NCBI GenBank assembly: GCA_027022065.1
Contig: JALVZS010000045.1
Coordinates: 2,973-12,765, forward strand
Reading direction: 5' to 3'
Source: a bacterium
Lineage (GTDB): Bacteria > Thermosulfidibacterota > Thermosulfidibacteria > Thermosulfidibacterales > Thermosulfidibacteraceae
Length of the DNA stretch: 9,793 nucleotides
The position numbers and the translations under genes are program-made. Under the pieces are notes generated by a model. It was not told the origin of the DNA and did not search any database. It was given only the letters and a program-made list of their open reading frames with translations. Below, piece by piece: positions 1-7,745 of the stretch. Positions within the stretch are counted from its first letter, which is position 1. Each line of letters begins with the position of its first letter.

Positions 1-2588
1 CCTTTTACTCTTCTCTTGGTGGTTTTGTGGTTTTTTGTGTCCTTTTTGCTTTTTTTCTTGCTATGGGTTTTTGGTATAAGATCGTTGAGGTTCAAATATG
101 ATCCTTGGGCCTTAATGTTGAACTCCAAGGGCTTTCCTCTTCTGGGAAGCACAAAGGAGCCTTCAATGCGGGAAGTTCCTCCTGGAGCTTCTATCTTGGA
201 TATGAAAAGAGAAGCGCTGGTTCCCTTTCCGGCTATTCTGCCCCATATGGATGTCGTTCCCACCCTTATGCCATCAACAAAGAAGTCTCCTACAACCGTT
301 TCAGGCAATCCCTCATCCAGCTTCAGCACCACTTTAAGAGAGCTTGCCTTTACACAGCCCTTTCTGGGCAGGTTTTCTATCTTCTCCTTTAGCCTCAGTA
401 TTTTCCATAGCCTTTCAAAGCACAGCTTTCCGCTTATTGAGAGGTTTGCAGTTTCGCTTGCCGTTTCAAACACTGCGCTTACAGAGTCGGGTGGGATGTT
501 GATGCTGAGCGTCCCCACCGCTTTCCCGTTATTTATAAGGATTCTTTTTGCAATTATCTCTGCCCTTTTCAGCTTGATGGTGGCGCTTACTAGGATCTTT
601 TTAGGCTCTATTTTCACATCTGCATAAACTGGGCCATCTTCAACTAGCTCAACAGGAAGGCCTTTTTTGTAAAGTTTCTCGTATAAATTTAGAAGTGCCT
701 TGGCGCTTGGGAATTGAACCCTGCCGCTCACACTGGAGCTGTTAATATTTGCTCTGAGGTTTTGCACGGCAAAGGGAGTGTTGTTGATAAGACCCGTTGC
801 TCTGCTGATGTAGACGCTTGGCATATTCACCTTTAAAGATGCATTTACCTTGCTCAGCCTCCAGGGCCCTTTCTGCAGTAAAAATGCGCCGTTGGATATG
901 CTAAGTCCCGCTTTAAGGTTGGAAATTTTCCCGTTTTTTAGAGAGAGGTTCAATGAGGTGCACCAAATATGGCCCCTTGCTTTTGCTATACCTGCTCTTT
1001 TGAGCATTGAGTAAAGGCTTGGATCAAGTAGGGAAAGTTCTGAGCTTATGCCATGGGCATCTATTTTGACGATCCTACCTATATCCAGATCTACTCGGTT
1101 TGCTTTAAGTCCTCTTTGGCTGGTGTTTAGTAGGGTTATATTAATTTTCCCGTTGTTGACGTTTACTATTAAGTCTTCCACATTTATAGGCCTTGCGAAG
1201 AGCTTGTCTCTAATCGTTGCGTTCCTTACATTTGCTTGAAGTTTAATGTTTATTCCTTTTTGGATACTCAGGGCAATATTGGCTTCAATCTTTCCTTTGA
1301 TCAGCTTGTGGTCTTCAAGGGCATTTCTAACATCTTTAGGTAGTGGAAGCTTGTATAGGGCGGGGTATATACCAGGTGCCACTGCTTGAAGTTTTGAGCT
1401 TACCAGAATGGTTGTAGGGTGCTTTAGATAAACGGTAACTGTCGTTCCGTCTATATTTACTGTGTTTTCTACGGTTCCCCTAGCGTTTTGTATCTTTAGG
1501 GTATCTTTTTGCAGTAAAACCTTTGCACTTTCCAGTTGTGCCGAAAGCCTGGTTTTTGGGATATGGATATAAACGTCTCTAATCTCGGCTGTAAAAGCTA
1601 TGTTTTTTGTTTTGTGCTTTTTTAAATATATATCTATGTGAAGACTCGCCCTCTCCAGCCGCGCTTTTTCAACGGTGGGATATACGTATTTGTAAAGCAC
1701 CTTTGGTCTTGTAAACTTCTCAATTACTTCCCTTATCTTGCTGAAGCTACCGCTTGCCTCCTTAACATCCAGAGCTAAAAGGCTTTTTTCTCCTACAAAG
1801 TTGAGCCTAACCTTTGCCTTTATGTCTGGATTTGGCCCGTTTATGCGGACGATGGAGCCTCCTTCTTTTATGGTCAGCTCCTTATAGATGCCAAGGGTGA
1901 CCGTAGGGCCTTTTGGTGATATCTCTATCTCCAGGTCTTTTGCGGATATAATGTTCTTTGAGGCGAACAGCGGAAGTTTGGGATGGATTCCCAGCTTTGC
2001 CAAAGTTGCCCTGAGCTTTTCCGTGTCCGCGAATAGCCTGCTTATTACCAGAACGATTTTCCCTTCCTTCCAGAAGGCTGTACCTGTTAGCCTTGCCGTT
2101 TGGGCTATCCCTATGTCAAAGGTCCCCTTTTTCAGGCTTGGGGCTTCAAGGCTTCTTATGAGGATTCTTGTGCCTTTTATGGAAATGCTGAGGCTTTTGA
2201 TATCAAGCTGGGGCATGAAGGGCAATTTAACCCCTTTGCCCTTTTTGGATTTTTTCTTTTTTCCTTCCAGTATAACCACACTTCCCCCTTCAAGCTTCAA
2301 AAGGGGCTTTTTGCTTAAGAAATGGTCAAGCTCTATGTAATTTATGTTGGCGTTTGCCTGTTTTGACCTAAGAACTAAGCCCTTAACCGCCAGGTTTTGG
2401 GAAAGAAGAGATACGTGCACATGTGCGTAATTCACCTGTGCTTTGTCCTTCAGTATCCTGTGGTTCAGCAGGCTCTTAAAGGCGTTGCTGTTGAGTATGG
2501 GGTTTATGAATACGATGGGAAGCGATATGAGAATAACTGCGGTAACAAAAGCTGCAACGGCTATCTTTAAAGCCTTCTTCCCAGACAT
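1..2588 (-). CDS. AsmA-like envelope protein, 3' part outside window
   Basis: The frame stays open from the ATG at 2588 to the window edge (862 full codons), so the C-terminus is missing. The protein starts with a short basic stretch and one hydrophobic segment at about residues 8-29, consistent with an inner-membrane anchor. A very long, beta-prone, repetitive periplasmic region follows, with alternating short hydrophobic strands such as LAVKGLVLRS near residue 67. This layout fits the AsmA/TamB superfamily, whose members are thought to carry lipids between membranes or help outer-membrane assembly. Two lysine-rich tracts stand out, at residues 110-121 and 840-862. The ATG is preceded by AAGGAG at a spacing of about 8 bases. 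The gene overlaps the end of the glycosyltransferase by 22 bases, so the two are probably co-transcribed and both serve the envelope. The superfamily call is by layout, not by a diagnostic motif; a TamB- or DUF748-type protein is possible. Confidence 0.7.
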   Translation of the reverse strand, partial: MSGKKALKIAVAAFVTAVILISLPIVFINPILNSNAFKSLLNHRILKDKAQVNYAHVHVSLLSQNLAVKGLVLRSKQANANINYIELDHFLSKKPLLKLEGGSVVILEGKKKKSKKGKGVKLPFMPQLDIKSLSISIKGTRILIRSLEAPSLKKGTFDIGIAQTARLTGTAFWKEGKIVLVISRLFADTEKLRATLAKLGIHPKLPLFASKNIISAKDLEIEISPKGPTVTLGIYKELTIKEGGSIVRINGPNPDIKAKVRLNFVGEKSLLALDVKEASGSFSKIREVIEKFTRPKVLYKYVYPTVEKARLERASLHIDIYLKKHKTKNIAFTAEIRDVYIHIPKTRLSAQLESAKVLLQKDTLKIQNARGTVENTVNIDGTTVTVYLKHPTTILVSSKLQAVAPGIYPALYKLPLPKDVRNALEDHKLIKGKIEANIALSIQKGINIKLQANVRNATIRDKLFARPINVEDLIVNVNNGKINITLLNTSQRGLKANRVDLDIGRIVKIDAHGISSELSLLDPSLYSMLKRAGIAKARGHIWCTSLNLSLKNGKISNLKAGLSISNGAFLLQKGPWRLSKVNASLKVNMPSVYISRATGLINNTPFAVQNLRANINSSSVSGRVQFPSAKALLNLYEKLYKKGLPVELVEDGPVYADVKIEPKKILVSATIKLKRAEIIAKRILINNGKAVGTLSINIPPDSVSAVFETASETANLSISGKLCFERLWKILRLKEKIENLPRKGCVKASSLKVVLKLDEGLPETVVGDFFVDGIRVGTTSIWGRIAGKGTSASLFISKIEAPGGTSRIEGSFVLPRRGKPLEFNIKAQGSYLNLNDLIPKTHSKKKSKKDTKNHKTTKRRVK

Positions 2589-3544
2589 CTCTCTATCTCC
2601 TTGTATACATTTTCAACAGTTATCATCTCCATGCAGGGACGATACTTGCAATTTTTGCACTTTCCGTTGCAGAAGGGAAGGGGAGGCCTAAGCACACTGG
2701 CACCTGTGTAGTTGTGTCCCCATCTTTTGGGATTCACTGCCCACCTTGGGTCAAATATCTGAATTAAAGGTCTTTTCAGGGCTGCTGCTATATGCATGGG
2801 ACCTGTATTGTTGCTGACAACCACATCACACAGCTTCATAAGCGCTGCAAGCTCTCCTAAAGAGAGCACCCTGTCTATTGCCCATCTTTTGAACTCAGAA
2901 ATCATGTGTTCTTCGTTCTTTCCAACGGTCACAACAGGCGTTGCTCCCTTTGCCTCAAGTAGGATGCAAAGCCTTTTAAAGTGCTCTTTGGGCCACCTAA
3001 GTTCCTTTCCGCCTCCTGGGTAAATCAGAATGATGGGTCTTTTCTTTCCCGCCAAAAGCCTTTCTGCCCTTTCTACATCCCTCTCAGAGGGAAATACCTT
3101 GGGATGGGCTGTTAAGCTTCTAAGGGTGGGTATGCCTATTTGCACAAGCAGAACATTGTACTCCCACTCCTTCAACATACACTTGGAGCGCCTTAGGTAT
3201 GTGAGCTTGTTAAACAAAAACTGATACCATCTGAATCCCGTGGAGCATCTTACGGGGATACCTGCAAGAAACACACCTAGAGAGACATTTAAGGTGGGAA
3301 ACAGAACTATTGCAATGCTGATGTTCAAAGGCTTGAGCCTTTTTGCTATCTCAAACGGTGAGGCGTTTCTGTCAATTGCTATTACCTCATCTATGTATGG
3401 GTTGTCCTCTAGCACCTCTTGGGCGTAGCTGCTGCACAGAAATATCACACGCTCATAGGGCATGGCTTTTTTGATAAGCTCTGCTGCGGGGGTGGCAAGG
3501 ACAAGATCCCCTACCTTATCCGTTCTCGCTATGAGAACCGGCAT
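2567..3544 (-). CDS. Glycosyltransferase family 9 (heptosyltransferase-like)
   Basis: This 325-residue protein has the form of the LPS heptosyltransferase family (WaaF/WaaC/WaaQ), which adds ADP-activated heptose to lipid A-core on the cytoplasmic side of the inner membrane. The N-terminus carries the family start RTDKVGDLVLATPA, with the GD pair at residues 12-13; the Asp is the likely catalytic base by homology. The C-terminal nucleotide-sugar domain shows YPGGGKELRWPKEHF from residue 175 and SNNTGPMHIAAAL from residue 244. A cysteine cluster follows (C292, C296, C299, C304), then MITVENVYKEI, a layout seen at the end of many family members. The ATG at 3544 fits the usual family N-terminus and lies 29 bases inside radC; AAGGG lies about 10 bases upstream. 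The exact acceptor sugar cannot be told from sequence, so I give no gene symbol. Overlap with the AsmA-like gene supports an envelope role. Confidence 0.87.
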   Translation of the reverse strand: MPVLIARTDKVGDLVLATPAAELIKKAMPYERVIFLCSSYAQEVLEDNPYIDEVIAIDRNASPFEIAKRLKPLNISIAIVLFPTLNVSLGVFLAGIPVRCSTGFRWYQFLFNKLTYLRRSKCMLKEWEYNVLLVQIGIPTLRSLTAHPKVFPSERDVERAERLLAGKKRPIILIYPGGGKELRWPKEHFKRLCILLEAKGATPVVTVGKNEEHMISEFKRWAIDRVLSLGELAALMKLCDVVVSNNTGPMHIAAALKRPLIQIFDPRWAVNPKRWGHNYTGASVLRPPLPFCNGKCKNCKYRPCMEMITVENVYKEIERCLGRRL

Positions 3545-4202
3545 CCATAAGGCCCTTTTCTTTAAAGCTAAAGAAGCCCTTTTTGCTTATTATCACGTGA
3601 TCCAGAAGGGGGATTCCCATGATTTTGGAGGCTTCAAGCAGCCTTTTTGTGAAGTCTATGTCCTCCTGGCTTGGGGTGAGGTCCCCTGATGGGTGGTTGT
3701 GGACTATGAAGATGGCAGCGGCCCCATCCCCTATTGCATGGTAGAAAACCTCTCTAGGGTGTATTAAGGCCCTGTTTGCCGTTCCCCTGGAGAGTATGCG
3801 CCTTTTTATAAACTTCCCCGCTCCGTCTACGGTGATGAGGGCCACACATTCCTGCCTTTCGTGGGCAAGGTCCATGTTCATGTGGAACAGCTGCGATGTC
3901 TTGGTTATGGGGGTGCCTTCTTTTATAAGTAGTCTTTTTGCCAGGGTGAGGCAGGCTACTATTTGGATTGCCTTTACTTTGCCTATGCCCTCTATCTTTG
4001 TGAGTTCTTCAATCTTTATGTTTTCGGGGTCCTTCTCTATGACTTCCAGAACCTCTTTGGAGAGGGCCAGCACATCCTTTTTCTTTGAACCCTTGTTGAG
4101 TATGAGGGCCATAAGCTCCACATTGCTAAGGGCGGAGGGGCCTCTTTTGAGAAGCTTTTCCCTGGGTCTGTCCTCTTTGGGAATCTCCTTTATTTTTCTC
4201 AT
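3516..4202 (-). CDS. radC: RadC family JAB1/MPN/JAMM domain protein
   Basis: The 228-residue protein has the normal RadC length and plan. An N-terminal UPF0758 region (DRPREKLLKRGPSALSNVELMALIL, cited here only by its start at residue 11) is followed by a helix-hairpin-helix around residues 69-81 (KIEGIGKVKAIQI). The C-terminal metalloprotease-like domain carries the full JAMM motif: H168, H170, PSGD, S178 and D181, in the spacing H-x-H-x7-S-x2-D. All metal ligands are therefore present. The original link of RadC to DNA repair was withdrawn for E. coli, and its true role is still unsettled. The start overlaps the mnmE stop as ATGA, which points to translational coupling. The end overlaps the glycosyltransferase start by 29 bases. 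Family assignment is secure; function is not. Confidence 0.95.
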   Translation of the reverse strand: MRKIKEIPKEDRPREKLLKRGPSALSNVELMALILNKGSKKKDVLALSKEVLEVIEKDPENIKIEELTKIEGIGKVKAIQIVACLTLAKRLLIKEGTPITKTSQLFHMNMDLAHERQECVALITVDGAGKFIKRRILSRGTANRALIHPREVFYHAIGDGAAAIFIVHNHPSGDLTPSQEDIDFTKRLLEASKIMGIPLLDHVIISKKGFFSFKEKGLMDAGSHSENG

Positions 4203-5584
4203 TTTCCTATGCAGAACCTCTCAAATATCATGTTAAGGATGTCATCCGTTGTGGTTTCCCCTGTTATCTCTCCCAACCTATCAAGGGCCTCTTTTAGGTC
4301 TATGGCGATGAACTCGTTGGACAAACCAGTCTCAATGGTTGCTTTACATCTTTCAAGGGCTTCTCTAGCCTTCCTTAAAGCATCTGCGTGCCTTTCGTTA
4401 ACTATAAACTCATCGGGCATTTCCCCTGCCATTCCTGCCTGCTCCAGTATTTCCCTTTGTAGCTTTTCTATCCCTGTGTGTTTTTTGGCGGAGGTCTTAA
4501 CAACAGGGCCTTTTAGCCCGAGCTTTTCCACATCCTCTTTTCTGAGCTTCTGTGGCAGATCGGTTTTATTAAGCACCACTATGTGCCTTTTGTCCTTGGC
4601 AAGATCCGCTATGAATAGATCCTCCTCCTGCAGGCCTTCCGATGCATCCAGCACCACCAGCACAACGGCGGCTTCTTTAAGCTTTTCTATACTTCTTTCT
4701 ACCCCTATCCTTTCCACAGGATCCTCGGTCTTTCTTATCCCCGCTGTGTCAATAACTCTTATAGGTATCCCCTGTATGCTGATCTCGCCTTCAATGGTGT
4801 CCCTGGTGGTGCCGGGTATATCTGTAACTATGGCCCTTTCCTCTTTGAGAAGGGCGTTTAGCAGGCTTGATTTTCCCACGTTGGGCCTTCCCACGATGGC
4901 TATGGGAAAGCCCTCTTTTATCTGGCGGCTGAGGCCGAAGTGTCTTTCAAGCTTTTTTATGTCTTCTATGCAGGATGAAAGCTTGTTTTTAAGCTCCTCA
5001 GGCTCAAGGAACTCTATTTCCTCCTCTGGAAAGTCAATGGATGCTTCAACCAGCATCATGGCCTCTTTTAGTCTTTCGGCAATTTTCTCTATGCGTTTTC
5101 TCAATCCACCGCTTAGCTGGTTAAGGGCAGCTTTGTGGGCCTTTTCTGCCCTTGCGTGTATAACCTCAAGGACTGCTTCTGCTTCTGTTAGATCAACCCT
5201 TCCTCCTAAAAAGGCCCTTTTGGTGAACTCTCCTGGCTCTGCCAGCCTTGCCCCTGCCTTTAGGCAAGCACTCAACACCTTTCTCGGACTTATCCTCCCG
5301 CCATGGCAGAGGATTTCAGCCATGTCCTCCGTGGTGTAGCTTCTGGGCTCCCTATAGAATATAAGGGTAACCTCGTCCTGTATCTCTTCTGTTTCTGGAT
5401 CCACTATAAAGCCGTAGTGAACATACCTTTCCTTCAGCTGGTAGTCCTTCTTTAGGGCCTTTCCCAGGCGGAATACCTTTCTGACTATTTCTTCCGTTTG
5501 GGGTCCTGAAAGGCGCACCACTGCAAGAGCACTTTCTCCCAAAGGGGTGGCTATTGCCACTATGGTGTCAGAGAACTTCAGCAT
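4199..5584 (-). CDS. mnmE: tRNA modification GTPase MnmE (TrmE)
   Basis: MnmE works with MnmG to make 5-(carboxymethyl)aminomethyluridine at the wobble base U34 of certain tRNAs, using GTP and a methylene-tetrahydrofolate-type carbon donor. The 461 residues match the usual length. The N-terminal folate-binding domain starts DTIVAIATPLGESALAVVRLSG and includes EPGEFTKRAFLGGRVDL near residue 116. The GTPase domain has P-loop GRPNVGKS (232-239), G2 GTTRD (258-262), G3 DTAG (279-282), G4 NKTD (339-342) and SAK near 365. The C-terminal helical domain ends in the family signature FCIGK, with the conserved Cys458. The ATG shares one base with the yidC stop (TAATG), and no clear Shine-Dalgarno precedes it, so it is probably translated by reinitiation after yidC. 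The end overlaps radC as ATGA. Confidence 0.98.
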   Translation of the reverse strand: MLKFSDTIVAIATPLGESALAVVRLSGPQTEEIVRKVFRLGKALKKDYQLKERYVHYGFIVDPETEEIQDEVTLIFYREPRSYTTEDMAEILCHGGRISPRKVLSACLKAGARLAEPGEFTKRAFLGGRVDLTEAEAVLEVIHARAEKAHKAALNQLSGGLRKRIEKIAERLKEAMMLVEASIDFPEEEIEFLEPEELKNKLSSCIEDIKKLERHFGLSRQIKEGFPIAIVGRPNVGKSSLLNALLKEERAIVTDIPGTTRDTIEGEISIQGIPIRVIDTAGIRKTEDPVERIGVERSIEKLKEAAVVLVVLDASEGLQEEDLFIADLAKDKRHIVVLNKTDLPQKLRKEDVEKLGLKGPVVKTSAKKHTGIEKLQREILEQAGMAGEMPDEFIVNERHADALRKAREALERCKATIETGLSNEFIAIDLKEALDRLGEITGETTTDDILNMIFERFCIGK

Positions 5585-7047
5585 TACGAGTAAACGTATT
5601 TTATAAGCAACTGTTCCCCTATGCTAAGAATGTTGCTCACCAAAAAGTACAAGCATAGCCCTGAAGGGAAGTTGAGGAATATTATGGTGAATATCACAGG
5701 TAGAGCCAGCATAAATTTGTTCTGGGAGAGATCCTGGCCAGGGGTTAAAAGCTGCTGCACCAGCATGGTGAGTCCCATAAGTATGGGGGTAACATAATAG
5801 GGATCTTTGGCGGAAAGGTCAGTTATCCACAGGATAAAGGGGGCATGCCTCAGTTCAATGGAGACCATGAGCAGCTTGTAGAGGGCGAAGAATACGGGTA
5901 TCTGAAGGAGCAGTGGAAGACATCCGCCAAAGGGATTTATCTTGTGCTTCCTGTAAAGCTCCATGAGCTCTTGATTCATCTTGCTGGGGTCGTCCTTATA
6001 CGCTTCCCTTATCTGGTTTATAAGCGGTTGAAGCTCTTTCATCTTGTTCATGGACTTGTAGGCTTTAACGCTTAAGGGGTGGAATATGAGCTTTATAATA
6101 AAGGTGATTATGATTATTGCCACTCCGTAGTTGGGAATGATTTTGTAAAGCCAGTTCATTAGGTAAAGAAGGGGTTTTGAGATTATCCCGAATATGCCGA
6201 ATCTTATGTTTTGCTCAAGATTCATGCCGTAGCTCTTTAAAAGCTCGTACTTTTTGGGTCCTGCAAATCCCCAACTGATGAAGAGGTTACCCTTTTCAGG
6301 CTTTAGGGTGATGTAGTAGCTACCCTTTTTTATCTTCTTAATAATAGCATCTACGGGCTTTTCTGGAATCAGCGTTACAGTGAAATAGAGGGACTGAAGG
6401 GCAACCCACACCGGAGACTTGAAGCTTTCTTCAGGTTGTTTCTTTAGCTTAACCTCCTTCACCTTCTTTCCGTCAAACACTAAGGGCCCAATAAAGGAGT
6501 ATCTGGCCTTTCTGTCCTTGGGAGCCACTTTTGGGCCGAAGAAGATTCCTATGCCAGGTGCGTTGAAGCTAAGCTCTATCTTGTATCTGTTTTTATAGAA
6601 GCTGTAGCTTTTCTCAAGGGTGGAGTTGCCGAGCTTTGTGTAGAGTATCAAGGTGGTTTTGTTTTTCCCATCTTTTATCTTGTAACTGTAAATGGCGTTA
6701 TTTAGCCTTTCTGAAAGGGACTCTGTGGACGCCACATTCCAGAAAAATCCCTCCTTGGGTATAAGTTCCATAGGCTTTCCATCGTCCCCTTTGTACTCCT
6801 TCAGTTTCAAGCTTCTCAGCACCCCTCCTTGCGTGTTCACAACCGCTATAAACTTTTTGGTTTCTATCCTTATGTCTTTGCCTGAAAATTTAAAGATGTC
6901 ACTTTTCTTTTTGCTGACCTGGGTTTTGTTTTCTGTGGGTTGCCTGACACTTTGCCTGTTTAGCTGGCTTCCAAAGTAGAAGTAGAGCATAAGTGCTAGG
7001 GCCAGGGAAAGGGCAAAGATAAGCAGACCGCTTTTCTGCTCCTCCAT
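5584..7047 (-). CDS. yidC: Membrane protein insertase YidC/Oxa1
   Basis: YidC inserts and folds inner-membrane proteins, alone or with SecYEG. The 487-residue protein has the Gram-negative plan: one N-terminal membrane segment at about residues 8-26, a periplasmic P1 beta domain (about 55-270), then the conserved insertase core. Core segments include YGVAIIIITFIIKLIFHPL (307-325), the cytoplasmic hairpin KSMNKMKELQPLINQIREAY, NPFGGCLPLLLQIPVFFALY (371-390), and the last two segments around 420-475. The groove arginine of E. coli TM2 is replaced by Lys319 here, which keeps the positive charge. The C-terminus is short (IKYVYS), without the long basic tail of Gram-positive types. The ATG follows a strong GGAGGAG site in the 11-base gap after yidD. 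The stop overlaps the mnmE start as TAATG; the usual jag gene between them is absent. Confidence 0.97.
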   Translation of the reverse strand: MEEQKSGLLIFALSLALALMLYFYFGSQLNRQSVRQPTENKTQVSKKKSDIFKFSGKDIRIETKKFIAVVNTQGGVLRSLKLKEYKGDDGKPMELIPKEGFFWNVASTESLSERLNNAIYSYKIKDGKNKTTLILYTKLGNSTLEKSYSFYKNRYKIELSFNAPGIGIFFGPKVAPKDRKARYSFIGPLVFDGKKVKEVKLKKQPEESFKSPVWVALQSLYFTVTLIPEKPVDAIIKKIKKGSYYITLKPEKGNLFISWGFAGPKKYELLKSYGMNLEQNIRFGIFGIISKPLLYLMNWLYKIIPNYGVAIIIITFIIKLIFHPLSVKAYKSMNKMKELQPLINQIREAYKDDPSKMNQELMELYRKHKINPFGGCLPLLLQIPVFFALYKLLMVSIELRHAPFILWITDLSAKDPYYVTPILMGLTMLVQQLLTPGQDLSQNKFMLALPVIFTIIFLNFPSGLCLYFLVSNILSIGEQLLIKYVYS

Positions 7048-7050
7048 TGT

Positions 7051-7057
7051 CTCCTCC
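7051..7057 (-). promoter_or_regulatory. Strong Shine-Dalgarno for yidC
   Basis: On the minus strand this reads GGAGGAG, ending three bases before the yidC ATG. It fills most of the 11-base gap after the yidD stop, and its match to the anti-Shine-Dalgarno is far better than at the overlapping rnpA and mnmE starts. It suggests that yidC is translated independently rather than only by coupling. Confidence 0.75.
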
Positions 7058-7058
7058 G

Positions 7059-7304
7059 CTAAGGTACTGGATCAAAACCGCCCGGGTTGAAGGGATGGCA
7101 CCTGAGGATCCTTTTTAGAGACAGCCATGCCCCCTTAAAAGGACCGTGTTTCCTTATGGCCTCCTCGGCGTAGGCGGAACAGGAGGGGTAGAACCTGCAG
7201 CTTGAGGGCAGAAGAGGAGATATGAACAATCTATAAGCCCTTATAAGGGCTATCAGGATATTACAGAGCAATCTGTTTAGCAGCTTTAGAGATAGCTTCA
7301 ACAA
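7059..7304 (-). CDS. yidD: Membrane protein insertion efficiency factor YidD
   Basis: YidD is a small, membrane-associated partner of the YidC/Sec insertion pathway. The family core is clear: [17 protein letters not shown] (residues 18-33), [16 protein letters not shown] with C36 and C42, [20 protein letters not shown] with C69, and the end GGFDPVP. An N-terminal amphipathic helix is usual in the family. The first possible start is TTG at 7304, which gives 81 residues and a 44-base overlap with rnpA. A second TTG lies at 7301 and another at 7271; the latter would give about 70 residues, closer to the common family length. AAGGG lies just upstream of 7304/7301, which favours the longer form, but the start is not settled. 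The next gene, yidC, acts in the same process. Confidence 0.93.
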   Translation of the reverse strand: MLKLSLKLLNRLLCNILIALIRAYRLFISPLLPSSCRFYPSCSAYAEEAIRKHGPFKGAWLSLKRILRCHPFNPGGFDPVP

Positions 7305-7611
7305 GGTCCCTTTCTACCTCCTTGAACCCAGGAGGTTCAAATCCCCTTTTCACCGTAACCACAATGTCCCAGGCTGGGAACCTGTGCTTGTTTAGTCTAA
7401 AGGCTTCTCTAATAAGCCTTTTCCATCTGTTCCTCTTTACCGCTTTACCCACCTTTTTGGTGACCGTTATACCTAGTCTGGGATGTCCCAACCCGTTAGG
7501 CAAAACGTGTATAATAAAGTATCTGCTGTGAATCTTCTTCCCCTCTTCGTATACCCTGCGGTACTCTTTACTCTTTCTGATCCTGTACTCTTTGGGAAAG
7601 GAAAAGTCCAT
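7261..7611 (-). CDS. rnpA: Ribonuclease P protein component
   Basis: RnpA binds the catalytic RNase P RNA (rnpB) and helps it cut the 5' leader from precursor tRNAs. The 116-residue length is normal. It has the N-terminal [17 protein letters not shown] region, the sheet segment [18 protein letters not shown], and the RNR signature [14 protein letters not shown] (residues 59-72) that contacts the RNA. Helix DLVEAISKA closes the domain. The ATG shares one base with the rpmH stop (TAATG), with no clear Shine-Dalgarno, so translation is probably coupled to L34. An in-frame TAA at 7653-7651 rules out any long upstream extension. The end overlaps yidD. The rnpB RNA gene was not seen in this window. 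Confidence 0.97.
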   Translation of the reverse strand: MDFSFPKEYRIRKSKEYRRVYEEGKKIHSRYFIIHVLPNGLGHPRLGITVTKKVGKAVKRNRWKRLIREAFRLNKHRFPAWDIVVTVKRGFEPPGFKEVERDLVEAISKAAKQIAL

Positions 7612-7745
7612 TAAACTGTGAGTCTGTGTCTGCCTTTGGCCCTTCTCCTCTTAAGTATCTTCCTCCCAGACCTCGTTCTCATCCTCGCTCTAAAGCCGTG
7701 TCTCCTCTTCATTTTGAGCCTGCTGGGCTGGTAGGTCCTTTTCAT
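7611..7745 (-). CDS. rpmH: 50S ribosomal protein L34
   Basis: This 44-residue, highly basic protein of the large ribosomal subunit begins [18 protein letters not shown] and continues with the typical [13 protein letters not shown]-type core and a basic tail ending HRLTV. L34 is usually 44-46 residues, so it is complete. The ATG at 7745 is preceded by GGAGG at a spacing of 5 bases, within a potential hairpin. L34 is the first gene after the promoter at 7804-7776 and is coupled to rnpA by a TAATG overlap, the arrangement conserved across many bacteria, often near oriC. Confidence 0.98.
   Translation of the reverse strand: MKRTYQPSRLKMKRRHGFRARMRTRSGRKILKRRRAKGRHRLTV

Noticed and set aside
16-627. 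Plus-strand open frame of 203 codons at the left edge
   Set aside because: It is the shadow of the AsmA-like gene, whose minus-strand frame is open across the whole stretch.
2851-2867. Inverted repeat GCTCTC-CTAAA-GAGAGC as a possible terminator
   Set aside because: It lies inside the glycosyltransferase coding region, has only 6-base arms and no T-tract on the transcribed side.
4209-5339. Long plus-strand open frame of 376 codons
   Set aside because: It lies fully antisense to mnmE, is Ser/Leu-rich with no recognisable domain, and arises from the codon bias of the true gene.
7611-7745. Thermus-type nesting of rpmH within an extended rnpA frame
   Set aside because: The rnpA frame meets an in-frame TAA at 7653-7651, so rnpA cannot extend across rpmH.
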